The translations under genes and the position numbers were made by a program. A DNA stretch of 9,789 bases, taken from assembly GCA_031264605.1 (NCBI GenBank), contig JAISDQ010000184.1, forward strand, positions 1 through 9,789, written 5' to 3'. Shown here in pieces: positions 1-6,972 of this stretch; positions within the stretch are counted from its first letter, which is position 1; every line of letters begins with the position of its first letter. This DNA is from Synergistaceae bacterium (GTDB lineage: Bacteria > Synergistota > Synergistia > Synergistales > Synergistaceae). The notes under the pieces are model-generated. The model did no database searches and was not told the DNA's origin. It was given only the letters and a program-made list of their open reading frames with translations.

Positions 1-449
1 CCTTCCGGCATCTCGCTCAGGAGCCTGGCGCTCTCCTCGTTCCATTGCGGAATGGAGACCGGCGAACTGGCCAGGGTCACGCTCGCCAAACCTTTGGGCT
101 GGGTATGGGCGAAATAAATGGCCAGCATTCCTCCCCAGGACTGCCCAAGCAGATGAAATCTGTCCAGGCCTAGGTGTTTTCGCAGCGCGTGAGCCTCTTC
201 CACAAACAACTCCGGCGTCCATCGCGACGGGTCGGAAGGCGCGGGGGATTTTCCGCATCCGATCTGATCGTAATAGATGACTTGCCTGCCCCGCTCCGCC
301 AAATCATCCAGGCTGACGAGGTAATTGTGGGAAGCTCCGGGGCCTCCGTGAAATGTCAGCAGGGGAAGTTTGCCGGTTTTATCCCCGGCTATGCGGTAAT
401 AGGTCTTCGTTCCTCCAAAGGGCATAAATCCTTCGACAATTTTAACCAT
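1..449 (-). CDS. Proline iminopeptidase-type alpha/beta hydrolase (N-terminal part, runs off left edge)
   Basis: The first 149 codons of an alpha/beta-hydrolase of the proline iminopeptidase (peptidase S33) family, whose members remove N-terminal proline from peptides in the cytoplasm. Visible motifs are the oxyanion-hole HGGPG at residues 34-38, YDQIGCGKS at 60-68, and the nucleophile elbow GQSWGG at 102-107 with Ser104 as nucleophile. The N-terminus (MVKIVEGF) matches the usual start of this family, and AAGGAGGAG lies about 5 bases before the ATG, so the start is secure. No signal peptide is seen. The catalytic Asp and His and the cap domain lie beyond the window. It sits 25 bases after the SWIM protein on the same strand and is probably co-transcribed with it. 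Exact substrate preference cannot be told; aminoacyl-proline or tripeptide cleavage is family knowledge. Confidence 0.9.
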   Translation of the reverse strand, partial: MVKIVEGFMPFGGTKTYYRIAGDKTGKLPLLTFHGGPGASHNYLVSLDDLAERGRQVIYYDQIGCGKSPAPSDPSRWTPELFVEEAHALRKHLGLDRFHLLGQSWGGMLAIYFAHTQPKGLASVTLASSPVSIPQWNEESARLLSEMPE

Positions 450-474
450 CAGTATCTCCTCCTTATATTAGTTA

Positions 475-1194
475 TCACAGGCCGAACAGAGCGGCTATAT
501 CGGCGTCGTCGATGGTTCTGGACGATTTTCTGCCGGCGTTTTTCAGCATGCTGCCTATCTTTTCCTCCACCGATCTTTGGAGAAGCTCCGAAAAATCTAT
601 GCTGCGGAGCGTGAAAAACAGCGTCGGGTCGCTGTCGAGCCGCGCGCCGACGCCGTAAAGAACCGCGGCTACGTGTTTGCACATCTCCGCCCAGTCGGGG
701 CAGGAGCAGCCGAGGTGAATTTCGCTCGGCGAGGGAAAGAGGCCCGACTCCTGCTTCAGAAAGACGTGGGCCAGATCCTCGGGGAACTTTCCCTGGACAA
801 GATCGGAAATTCCGGCAATCCGCCGGCTGCACTGATCTACAATGGCTTTCCATCTGTGCTCCGGAAGTTTGTCGATCCTGATCAGGACGTCGTAGGGGGT
901 TTTCCCGGAACCCGATACCTTCGCGTTTACGGCTCCCGGTACGATTTGCAGGTCGAGCACCATCCCGTTTTTGACGTATGATCTCCCGCGCCCCATGCGA
1001 TTGGCGTAGTCGGCGTAACTTTCGAGGTTTTTGTTCCATGCCGTGCCCCACCATGTGACGGCTATTTTTTTGCCCTCGATGATTATAGGTGAGATATTGG
1101 GGTTTTTCTTTCTCAGTTTGGCGAGTTTCCGTTGGGCCTCGGCTTTTTTTTCGGCGACCGGTTTATACGGTTTATATCCGTAGTAATCCCACAT
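475..1194 (-). CDS. SWIM zinc-finger protein, partner of SNF2 helicase (YwqB-like)
   Basis: A 239-residue protein with a SWIM zinc-finger signature: Cys163, Cys165, Cys172 and His174 (CxCx6CxH), inside CSCPDWAEMCKHVAAVLY. SWIM domains bind zinc and are thought to contact DNA or protein. The N-terminal third holds WWGTAWNKNLESYADY (about residues 48-63), typical of bacterial SWIM proteins encoded next to SNF2 helicases, as in the Bacillus subtilis ywqA/ywqB pair. The frame is open further upstream, but the ATG at 1194 is chosen because GGAGG lies 10 bases before it and it overlaps the helicase stop by one base (TGATG), which indicates translational coupling. No membrane segment or signal peptide is seen. 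The role is unproven; I infer it works with the helicase on nucleic acid. Confidence 0.85.
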   Translation of the reverse strand: MWDYYGYKPYKPVAEKKAEAQRKLAKLRKKNPNISPIIIEGKKIAVTWWGTAWNKNLESYADYANRMGRGRSYVKNGMVLDLQIVPGAVNAKVSGSGKTPYDVLIRIDKLPEHRWKAIVDQCSRRIAGISDLVQGKFPEDLAHVFLKQESGLFPSPSEIHLGCSCPDWAEMCKHVAAVLYGVGARLDSDPTLFFTLRSIDFSELLQRSVEEKIGSMLKNAGRKSSRTIDDADIAALFGL

Positions 1195-3791
1195 CAGACT
1201 TTTGCCTCCAGTCTGAAGAGTCTGGCGAGCGCCTCGTTGTCCATCTCCGTGATCCATGTTTCGCCCGAGGACGCCATGACGTCGCCCGCGATCTTTTGTT
1301 TTTCCTCCAGCATGGCGTCGATCTTCTCTTCGATGGTTCCGGCGGTGATAAATTTGTGCACCAGAACGTTTTTTTTCTGCCCGAGCCTGAACGCCCTGTC
1401 GGTCGCCTGGTTTTCGACGGACGGGTTCCACCAGCGGTCGAAGTGTATGACGTGATTTGCCGACGTCAGATTGAGCCCGACTCCGCCCACTTTCAGCGAC
1501 AGCACCATAAACGGCGTGTAATTTTCCCCGTTGAAGCGGTCGACAATTTCGCCGCGTTTTTTAACGGGCGTCCCGCCATGCATGGACAACCCCTCGCACC
1601 CGAATACCCCTTCGAGGTATTTGGCTATCGGCGCGACTATTTCCCTGAACTGAGTGAAAACAAGTACGCGTTCACGTTTTTCCGCTATGGTCTCGCAAAT
1701 TTGCGCAAGTTTCTCGAACTTGCCGCCTTCGGACGCGTCGAAGGCGTTTTGGCCCAAATACTGGTCGGGATGGTTGCATATCTGCTTGAACTTCATTATG
1801 CTCGCGAGGATCAGCCCCTTGCGCTCGATCCCCGAAGTTTCGTCCAGCGCGCGCTCTATATCCTTCACAAGGGCGCTGTACAGGACTATCTGTTTTTTAG
1901 TCATGCCGGTGAACGCTTTGACCTCGATCTTTTCCGGCAGATCGGAGACGACGGATTTGTCGGTTTTGAGACGCCGCAGGATGAAAGGGCTTACGATGCC
2001 GCGCAGCCGGGAATAGCCCTTGATGTCGTCCTTCAGGGCTTTGGTGAAATTTCCGAATTCCTTGGCCGTTCCCAGAAGGCCTTTGTTGAGGAAGTCGAAG
2101 ATGGACCACAGATCGGACAGCCTGTTTTCGACGGGCGTGCCGGTCATGGCGATCTTCGAGGCCGATTTGAGCAACTTGACGGCCCGCGTCTGTTTTGTTC
2201 CGGCGTTTTTGATGGCCTGCGCCTCGTCCAGAATTATCGCGCCCCATTCGATTTTTTTCAGCGATTCCAGCCGGACCGCCATTCCGTAAGTCGTTATGAA
2301 GAGGTCGGCTTCGTCCGTATCCAGCTTGTCCCGGGCCGACCGTATGACTGCGTATCTGATCCGGGGAGCGAATCTGACGGTCTCGTTTATCCAGTTGCTC
2401 AAAAGAGACGCTGGTATGACGAGCAGCGTTTTTGTGCCTTCGTTTTCGCGCAGATATTCGAGCAGCGCCAATATCTGGACGGTTTTGCCAAGTCCCATGT
2501 CGTCCGCGAGCAGGGAGCCGAAACCCAGGCTTTTCATCTGCCACAGCCAGTTCAGACCGGTCTGCTGATAAGGCCGCAGCTTGGCCTGAAAATCCTTCCC
2601 GGCGGACAGATTGCTGATTTTAAGAGGGGCAAGCAGCGTATTCTTTATACCGGCCAGCCATTCGCCGTTTGTAATTTCAATTTCGGACGACTCGTCCACG
2701 CCGGACGCGGTTCCCATATTGAGCTGCATCCTCATCGCCTCCGCGAAGGTAACGTTTTGCATCCCCGCCGCCCTGTCGAAGGCTTCGATTGCCGCTCTGA
2801 GCTTGTCGTGATCCACCTCGACCCATTTGCCTTTGATAAAAGACAGCCCGTTCGTCATGGCAAGGAGAGCTTCGGCCTCGTCCCGCGAGATGCGGTCGCT
2901 TCCGAGGCAAATGGCCGGGTCGAACGACAGGAGGGCGTCCATACCGACCGCCGAGGGCGCCTGCCCCCCAACCGACACCGAGACGCGGATACTTCCCTGT
3001 TTCCTCCACCAGTTCGGGATGCGGCAGACCACGCCGCATCCCTCATAGAGAGGAACCTCTCTGAGGAACGTATACGCGTCGCCGGCGTCGAACCTCAACG
3101 GAGAAAACAATTCTCCGCTTTCCACCAATCCCGAGATGAATTCGCTGGCCTCGGCCGTCTTGCTGACAGCGGACAGAAGGGCGAGAAGTTTGTCCTGCTC
3201 TCCCCGGTATTCTATCAGCGCGTTTTTCAGCGGAAGGTGGCTTACTTTTTCCCTGCTGCCGGTGCTGTATGTGGATAAAAAAGCAAACGGGGAGTCTCCG
3301 TTTTTATTTTCCACGAGATGGAAGAACACCCGTCCAACCACGTTTATATCCGAATTTTTGCCCCGCAGATACTCTTCCACGGTGCACGAGCGGTCCGCCA
3401 TATCGTCGTCGAAAACGCCGCCCAACGCGCGCCATACTCTGTCTATCCAGTCAGCGTCCACAACTTCGATTCCGATGGCGTACGGCGCGGCGCGAAGTAT
3501 GCCGAGCTTTGTCTCTTCTGAAACAGGGGATGATTTTCTCGTGATCTCTATATCGCTGTCGCGGGACAGGGATTCGGCAAAGAGGCCGGAGATATGGCGC
3601 AGATAAGCGAGAGACGGGGAATGAAGCGCGTTTTTCGCCGTAAAGCCGAATTCGAACAGGGCTTTGAATTTATCGCGCGCGAAATCATCGATCAGGCTTT
3701 GCTCGAAAAAACAGTTTTCATTCGGCGCCGGGACTCGGTCGAGCGTGAAGCCGTCCCGCGTGAAAATCGCCGCAATCTCGTAATATGTCAT
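1194..3791 (-). CDS. SNF2/Rad54-family helicase (YwqA/HepA-like)
   Basis: An 865-residue superfamily 2 ATPase of the SNF2 group, which translocates on double-stranded DNA and remodels protein-DNA complexes. The C-terminal half carries the complete motor: Walker A ADDMGLGKT at about 429-437 (Lys436), motif II DEAQ at 522-525, motif III MTGTPVENRLSDLW, then the second RecA-like lobe with VFTQF, SMHGGTPVKKR, LSLKVGGVGLNLT and the arginine-finger motif VI QATDRAFRLGQ near 794-804. The N-terminal 400 residues are the less conserved accessory part seen in long bacterial SNF2 proteins. Length is normal for this group and the frame is intact. The ATG follows a GAGGT site. The SWIM gene is coupled to its stop codon. 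Likely cytoplasmic; the process served (repair, transcription recycling or defence) cannot be told from sequence. Confidence 0.93.
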   Translation of the reverse strand: MTYYEIAAIFTRDGFTLDRVPAPNENCFFEQSLIDDFARDKFKALFEFGFTAKNALHSPSLAYLRHISGLFAESLSRDSDIEITRKSSPVSEETKLGILRAAPYAIGIEVVDADWIDRVWRALGGVFDDDMADRSCTVEEYLRGKNSDINVVGRVFFHLVENKNGDSPFAFLSTYSTGSREKVSHLPLKNALIEYRGEQDKLLALLSAVSKTAEASEFISGLVESGELFSPLRFDAGDAYTFLREVPLYEGCGVVCRIPNWWRKQGSIRVSVSVGGQAPSAVGMDALLSFDPAICLGSDRISRDEAEALLAMTNGLSFIKGKWVEVDHDKLRAAIEAFDRAAGMQNVTFAEAMRMQLNMGTASGVDESSEIEITNGEWLAGIKNTLLAPLKISNLSAGKDFQAKLRPYQQTGLNWLWQMKSLGFGSLLADDMGLGKTVQILALLEYLRENEGTKTLLVIPASLLSNWINETVRFAPRIRYAVIRSARDKLDTDEADLFITTYGMAVRLESLKKIEWGAIILDEAQAIKNAGTKQTRAVKLLKSASKIAMTGTPVENRLSDLWSIFDFLNKGLLGTAKEFGNFTKALKDDIKGYSRLRGIVSPFILRRLKTDKSVVSDLPEKIEVKAFTGMTKKQIVLYSALVKDIERALDETSGIERKGLILASIMKFKQICNHPDQYLGQNAFDASEGGKFEKLAQICETIAEKRERVLVFTQFREIVAPIAKYLEGVFGCEGLSMHGGTPVKKRGEIVDRFNGENYTPFMVLSLKVGGVGLNLTSANHVIHFDRWWNPSVENQATDRAFRLGQKKNVLVHKFITAGTIEEKIDAMLEEKQKIAGDVMASSGETWITEMDNEALARLFRLEAKV

Positions 3792-3842
3792 GACATACCT
3801 CAGAATCAGCCTAATTCGGCGATACCGCCAACGCCAAACAAA

Positions 3843-3882
3843 GCCGGTTTGATTGTGAGTTCCGGCCCGCGGGGCGCGCCGG
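3843..3882 (-). other. Leader of helicase mRNA with three alternating CCGGC/GCCGG arms
   Basis: In the predicted helicase leader, CCGGC (3882-3878), GCCGG (3866-3862) and CCGGC (3847-3843) follow one another on the minus strand. The middle arm can pair with either neighbour, giving two mutually exclusive 5-bp hairpins. The downstream one is followed by TTTGTTT. The layout resembles an attenuator, but the stems are short and the region is GC-rich, so chance is a real alternative. Confidence 0.2.
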
Positions 3883-3902
3883 TTTTGTAGTCCGTGACCT
3901 CT

Positions 3903-3934
3903 ATTATAACAAAGAAAGCGCTTATATAATTCAA
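3903..3934 (-). promoter_or_regulatory. Promoter for helicase/SWIM/hydrolase operon, extended -10
   Basis: Read on the minus strand, TGTTATAAT (3911 to 3903) is a perfect extended -10 element (TGn plus TATAAT). A TTGAAT at 3934-3929 is a possible -35, but its 20-base spacing is long, so the extended -10 probably carries the promoter. Transcription would start near 3896 and give a leader of about 105 bases before the helicase ATG. Confidence 0.55.
3916..3923. promoter_or_regulatory. Operator-like palindrome AAGCGCTT
   Basis: An 8-bp perfect palindrome with a central CG, in the context GAAAGCGCTTAT. It resembles the core of catabolite-responsive elements (TGWAANCGNTNWCA) with two mismatches at conserved positions. 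It lies just upstream of the helicase -10 and about 65 bases upstream of the kinase -10, so it could act on either promoter. No regulator gene is present in the window, so this is only a candidate. Confidence 0.25.
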
Positions 3935-3985
3935 CAATTCCCTCTCGCGCGCCGGGATATTTTTCGGGCGGCGGCCGGGTTTTCT

Positions 3986-3994
3986 TGATATAAT
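3986..3994 (+). promoter_or_regulatory. Promoter of the sugar-phosphate operon, extended -10
   Basis: TGATATAAT is a perfect extended -10 element (TGn plus TATAAT). No good -35 hexamer is seen at the usual distance, which is usual for extended -10 promoters. The start of transcription would be near 4001, leaving a leader of about 54 bases before the kinase ATG at 4055. It is the only convincing promoter upstream of the five-gene operon. Confidence 0.55.
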
Positions 3995-4020
3995 TTGTTT
4001 GTTCGGACTTTCGCCGCTCG

Positions 4021-4028
4021 AAACGTTT
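4021..4028. promoter_or_regulatory. LacI-family operator-like palindrome AAACGTTT
   Basis: An 8-bp perfect palindrome with a central CG, preceded by CG (CGAAACGTTTGA). LacI-family operators of the PurR/RbsR type share this core. It sits about 20 bases downstream of the predicted transcription start and just before the ribosome binding site at 4041, where a bound repressor would block the operon. It also partly overlaps a TTTCG/CGAAA inverted repeat (4009-4013 and 4019-4023). No LacI-type regulator is encoded in the window. Confidence 0.35.
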
Positions 4029-4054
4029 GATTTTTCTCTCAAGGGGGGATTTGA

Positions 4055-5026
4055 ATGTATGACATAGTGACCGTCGGCGAGATACTGGCGGAGATTTTGA
4101 CCGAGCGTACGAACCAGGAATTCACTTCGCCGGGTATATTGCTGGGGCCGTATCCCAGCGGCGCGCCGGCGATAGCGATCGACCAGGCGGCGAAAATGGG
4201 GGCCAGTACCGCCATAATCGCGCGCGTGGGGCGTGACGACCTTGGGAAACTCAATATCGACAGGCTCGCTTCCGACGGGGTCGACGTCTCGCATATAATC
4301 CAGACTTCCGAGAACACCACTGGAGTGGCTTTCGTCACGTATTTCTCCGACGGCAGCAGGCGTTTCGTGTATCACTTCGCCAAAGCAGCTTGCGGCGAGC
4401 TTTCGCCGTCCGACGTCGACGACGCGGCCGTAAAAAATTCGCGTTTCCTCCATATAATGGGCTGTTCGATTACGGGAAGCCCGTCGCTCGGCGCCAGCGT
4501 CATGAAGGCGCTCGACGCGGCGGTTGAAAGCGGCGTCAAAGTGAGTTTCGACCCGAATATCCGCCCCGAACTTCTCTCGGGCGGGATAATGACGTACTAT
4601 CGAAGGATACTGGACGCGTGCGACGTGCTTTTGACGGGCAAGGGCGAGATGAAACATCTGTTCGGAGACGCGGACGGCGCGGTCGGGAAACTTCTTGGCG
4701 AGAAGGACAGGATAGTCGTGGTCAAGGACGGTTCCAGAGGCACGTCCGTCTATACGCGCGAAGAGGCTTTCCTCGCGCCGACGTATCCCGCGGACGAAGT
4801 CGACCCCACCGGAGCGGGCGACAGCTTCGACGGAACATTTCTCGCCCTGCTCTGCAAGGGAGAAAATTTGAGGACCGCCGCCGACTTCGGCAACGCGGCC
4901 GGAGCCTTGGCCGTGGCGAAACGCGGCCCGATGGAGGGAAACTCCTCGCCTTCCGCGATAGACGCTTTCAGGGCAAAATCGGGCGTCGCGGCCGTTGCGG
5001 ACATCGTCAACCCTTATGCCGGTTAG
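4055..5026 (+). CDS. PfkB-family carbohydrate kinase
   Basis: A 323-residue cytoplasmic sugar kinase of the PfkB/ribokinase family, which transfers phosphate from ATP to a sugar or sugar phosphate. The family signature DPTGAGDSFDG starts at residue 250, with the anion-hole GAG at 253-255 and catalytic base Asp256. VGRDDLG at 58-64 and DPNIRPEL from residue 166 place it near the fructokinase and KDG-kinase branch. The N-terminal substrate motif, usually GGAPAN, reads SGAPAI at 35-40, a possible sign of a different sugar. Length is normal. AAGGGGGG lies 6 bases before the ATG. It is the first gene of a five-gene operon and ends close to the epimerase start. Substrate is unknown; a ketohexose or ketopentose would fit the neighbours, by inference. 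Confidence 0.9.
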   Translation: MYDIVTVGEILAEILTERTNQEFTSPGILLGPYPSGAPAIAIDQAAKMGASTAIIARVGRDDLGKLNIDRLASDGVDVSHIIQTSENTTGVAFVTYFSDGSRRFVYHFAKAACGELSPSDVDDAAVKNSRFLHIMGCSITGSPSLGASVMKALDAAVESGVKVSFDPNIRPELLSGGIMTYYRRILDACDVLLTGKGEMKHLFGDADGAVGKLLGEKDRIVVVKDGSRGTSVYTREEAFLAPTYPADEVDPTGAGDSFDGTFLALLCKGENLRTAADFGNAAGALAVAKRGPMEGNSSPSAIDAFRAKSGVAAVADIVNPYAG

Positions 5027-5039
5027 TGTCTCGGCGAAC

Positions 5040-5729
5040 ATGGAGACGGTCTGGGAAAAACGTCCTGTCCTGAGCCCTTCGCTCATCTGTCTGGATATGT
5101 GCAACCTCCAGTCGCAGGCCGAGACGCTCGAACGCGCCGGGACGGACGTGCTGCACGCGGACATAATCGACGGGCATTTCAGCCCCAGCCTTCCGTTGGG
5201 GCTCGAAACGGTCAGGCAGCTCAAAAGCAGAACCGGTATGCAGCTCGACTCCCACGTCATGGCGACCGAGAACGATTATTTCGTGGACGAGCTTCTCGAT
5301 ATCGGCGCGGCGCAGATAGTATTCCACATCGAGACGGAGCCTCACGCCGATCATCAACTGAAGAAAATAAAAGAACGCGGCGTCCGGGCCGGCGTGGCGC
5401 TGAAACCGGCGACGCCGCTCCGCGAACTGGAATACATCCTCGAATATTGCGACAGCGTGCTTTTGATGCTGATAAATCCCGGATACGCCTGGAGCGCGTA
5501 TGAACGGCAGGTTCCTTACGCTGAGCGGAAGATAAAATCGCTCGCCGACATGATTCGAGAGCGCGGGTTGAACACGGGCATAATCGTGGACGGCCGCGTA
5601 TCGCTTCAAAACGTGGCGGATTTTACGGCGCTCGGAGCCTCTCAGTTCGTTCTGGGCAGCACGTGTCTCAAGCATGACGATCTGCGGGGCGGCATGGAAA
5701 AACTGCGCGCCGCGGCCGGCTTGGCCTGA
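5040..5729 (+). CDS. Ribulose-phosphate/allulose-6-phosphate 3-epimerase-like protein
   Basis: A TIM-barrel epimerase of the ribulose-phosphate 3-epimerase family, which inverts C3 of ketose phosphates; AlsE, acting on D-allulose 6-phosphate, belongs to it. The core starts at SPSLICLDM. Metal and catalytic residues are kept: His39, Asp41 (HADIIDGHF), His72 (DSHVM) and Asp184 (VDGR). The phosphate-binding parts differ from true Rpe: NPGFGGQ is replaced by NPGYAWSAY, VDGG by VDGR, and the final GSAIF-like turn by GSTCL. I therefore favour a substrate other than ribulose 5-phosphate. The start is uncertain. The ATG at 5040 leaves 13 bases after the kinase stop; ATG 5016 (overlapping by 11 bases) and TTG 4995 are in frame, and none has a good ribosome site. 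The chosen product has 229 residues, usual for the family. Confidence 0.85.
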   Translation: METVWEKRPVLSPSLICLDMCNLQSQAETLERAGTDVLHADIIDGHFSPSLPLGLETVRQLKSRTGMQLDSHVMATENDYFVDELLDIGAAQIVFHIETEPHADHQLKKIKERGVRAGVALKPATPLRELEYILEYCDSVLLMLINPGYAWSAYERQVPYAERKIKSLADMIRERGLNTGIIVDGRVSLQNVADFTALGASQFVLGSTCLKHDDLRGGMEKLRAAAGLA

Positions 5730-5739
5730 CCGGGAGGCG

Positions 5740-6321
5740 ATGACTGTGACGGAACAGTTCGGCGAAAAATACCGCGGATACGCGTCGCTCGTTCTGGACG
5801 AAAACGCGGCCGCGCTCAGGCATATAGATCCCTCTCAGGTTGAGATGCTGGTGAACGGTATTCTGGACGCCCGCAAAGTATTCGCCGTCGGAGTTGGGCG
5901 CGTGATGCTCTCGCTTCAGGCTTTCGTGAAACGCCTAGCTCATCTCGGCGTCGACGCGCATTATGTCGGCGAGATAACGGAACCGGCGATAACGCCGGAC
6001 GACCTTCTGATAGTGGCCTCGGGCAGCGGGGAGTCGATATTCCCGAAGGGCATTACGCGGAAGGCAAAAAGCCTCGGCGCGAGAGTCATACACATAGGCT
6101 CGAACGCCGAAAGCGGCATAAAACCTTACTGCGACGGCATGGTGAGGATACCCGTGCGCACGAAATTGGCCCTGCCGGACGAAATTCCGTCCGGACAGCC
6201 CATGTCGTCGCTGTTCGAGCAGTCGCTGTTTTTGCTGGGAGATATAGCCGCGCTCGCGATAATAGACAAAAAAGGCCTCGATATATCCTCGTTGTGGGAG
6301 TATCACGCCAATCTGGAATGA
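5740..6321 (+). CDS. SIS-domain phosphohexuloisomerase-like protein, divergent paralogue
   Basis: A 193-residue single SIS-domain protein related to 6-phospho-3-hexuloisomerase (PHI), which interconverts D-arabino-3-hexulose 6-phosphate and fructose 6-phosphate. It keeps SGSGES (94-99), the SLFEQSLFLLGD stretch and the family C-terminal signature YHANLE. However, the phosphate-binding GxGRSG is GVGRVM (51-56), with Ser and Gly replaced. Its neighbour at 6969 keeps GVGRSG, so the two are diverged paralogues. GGGAGG at 5732-5737 lies only 2 bases before ATG 5740 but 8 before GTG 5746, so translation may begin two codons later; an in-frame ATG at 5674 lies inside the epimerase gene and is unlikely. 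It may isomerise another sugar phosphate or have a sensing role; neither is shown. Confidence 0.85.
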   Translation: MTVTEQFGEKYRGYASLVLDENAAALRHIDPSQVEMLVNGILDARKVFAVGVGRVMLSLQAFVKRLAHLGVDAHYVGEITEPAITPDDLLIVASGSGESIFPKGITRKAKSLGARVIHIGSNAESGIKPYCDGMVRIPVRTKLALPDEIPSGQPMSSLFEQSLFLLGDIAALAIIDKKGLDISSLWEYHANLE

Positions 6322-6336
6322 CAGGCGGGGTGTTTC

Positions 6337-6972
6337 ATGAAACTGCAGGTGGCTCTGGATTATCTTTCGATTGACGACGCGCTGAATACTTTGGCGGAGG
6401 TCGCCCGTTTCGTGGACATAGCGGAAATAGGCACTCCGCTCTTGCTTTCACGCGGAGCCGAAGCGGTACGGCGCGTGAAGGAGGCGTTTCCCGCGCTCGA
6501 AGTTTTCGCCGACGCCAAAATAATGGACGGCGGCGAACTGGAGGCCGAGATGCTGTACCGCAACGGGGCGGATTTCGTCAGCGTCATGGGCATAACGAAC
6601 GACGCCACGGTCATGGGCGTCGCCAGGGTGGCGCGCGCGTCCGGCAGGCGCTTCATGGCGGATATGATGCTGGTCCGCGATATCGCCGAAAGGGCGCGCG
6701 AGCTGGTCGAAATGGGAACCGGAATCCTGTGCGTCCATACCGCTTACGACGTGCGCGACGCGCAGGCGAGCCCGCTGTCCGAACTCCACGCGTTAAAACC
6801 CTTTTCGGGGAGGGCGGAGCTTGCCATAGCGGGCGGGATCAACGCGAAAAATATCGCCGACGCGTCGCGGGCGGGAGCGGATATCATAGTCGTCGGCGGG
6901 GCGATCACCGCGTCGCCGGACAGAGCCGCGTCGGCGGAAGAATTGCGCAAACTCATGGAGGCTGGCCGATGA
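6337..6972 (+). CDS. 3-hexulose-6-phosphate synthase-like protein (HPS)
   Basis: A 211-residue member of the orotidine-phosphate decarboxylase superfamily, close to 3-hexulose-6-phosphate synthase (HxlA). HPS joins formaldehyde to ribulose 5-phosphate, giving D-arabino-3-hexulose 6-phosphate, and can run backwards to make pentose. The start MKLQVALDYLS and EIGTPLL (about 31-37) are typical of HPS. The catalytic DxKxxD is DAKIMD at 59-64, followed by GG where most HPS have AG. VHTAYD and the phosphate-binding AIAGGI and VVGGAI near the C-terminus are present. The related 3-keto-L-gulonate-6-phosphate decarboxylase (UlaD) is a less likely reading because the N-terminal third and VHTAYD follow HPS. 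The start follows GGGGTG by about 6 bases. Its stop overlaps the next ATG (ATGA), as expected for coupled HPS-PHI pairs. Confidence 0.88.
   Translation: MKLQVALDYLSIDDALNTLAEVARFVDIAEIGTPLLLSRGAEAVRRVKEAFPALEVFADAKIMDGGELEAEMLYRNGADFVSVMGITNDATVMGVARVARASGRRFMADMMLVRDIAERARELVEMGTGILCVHTAYDVRDAQASPLSELHALKPFSGRAELAIAGGINAKNIADASRAGADIIVVGGAITASPDRAASAEELRKLMEAGR

Noticed and set aside
1089..3278. A 729-codon open frame on the plus strand
   Set aside because: It lies antisense to the SNF2 helicase, which shows every helicase motif. The translation is low in recognisable motifs and is explained by GC-rich codon structure on the opposite strand.
3806..5260. A 484-codon open frame on the minus strand across the kinase and epimerase genes
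   Set aside because: Antisense shadow of two clear enzyme genes. Its last 30 or so codons, in the helicase leader, look fairly protein-like but have no start codon or ribosome site of their own.
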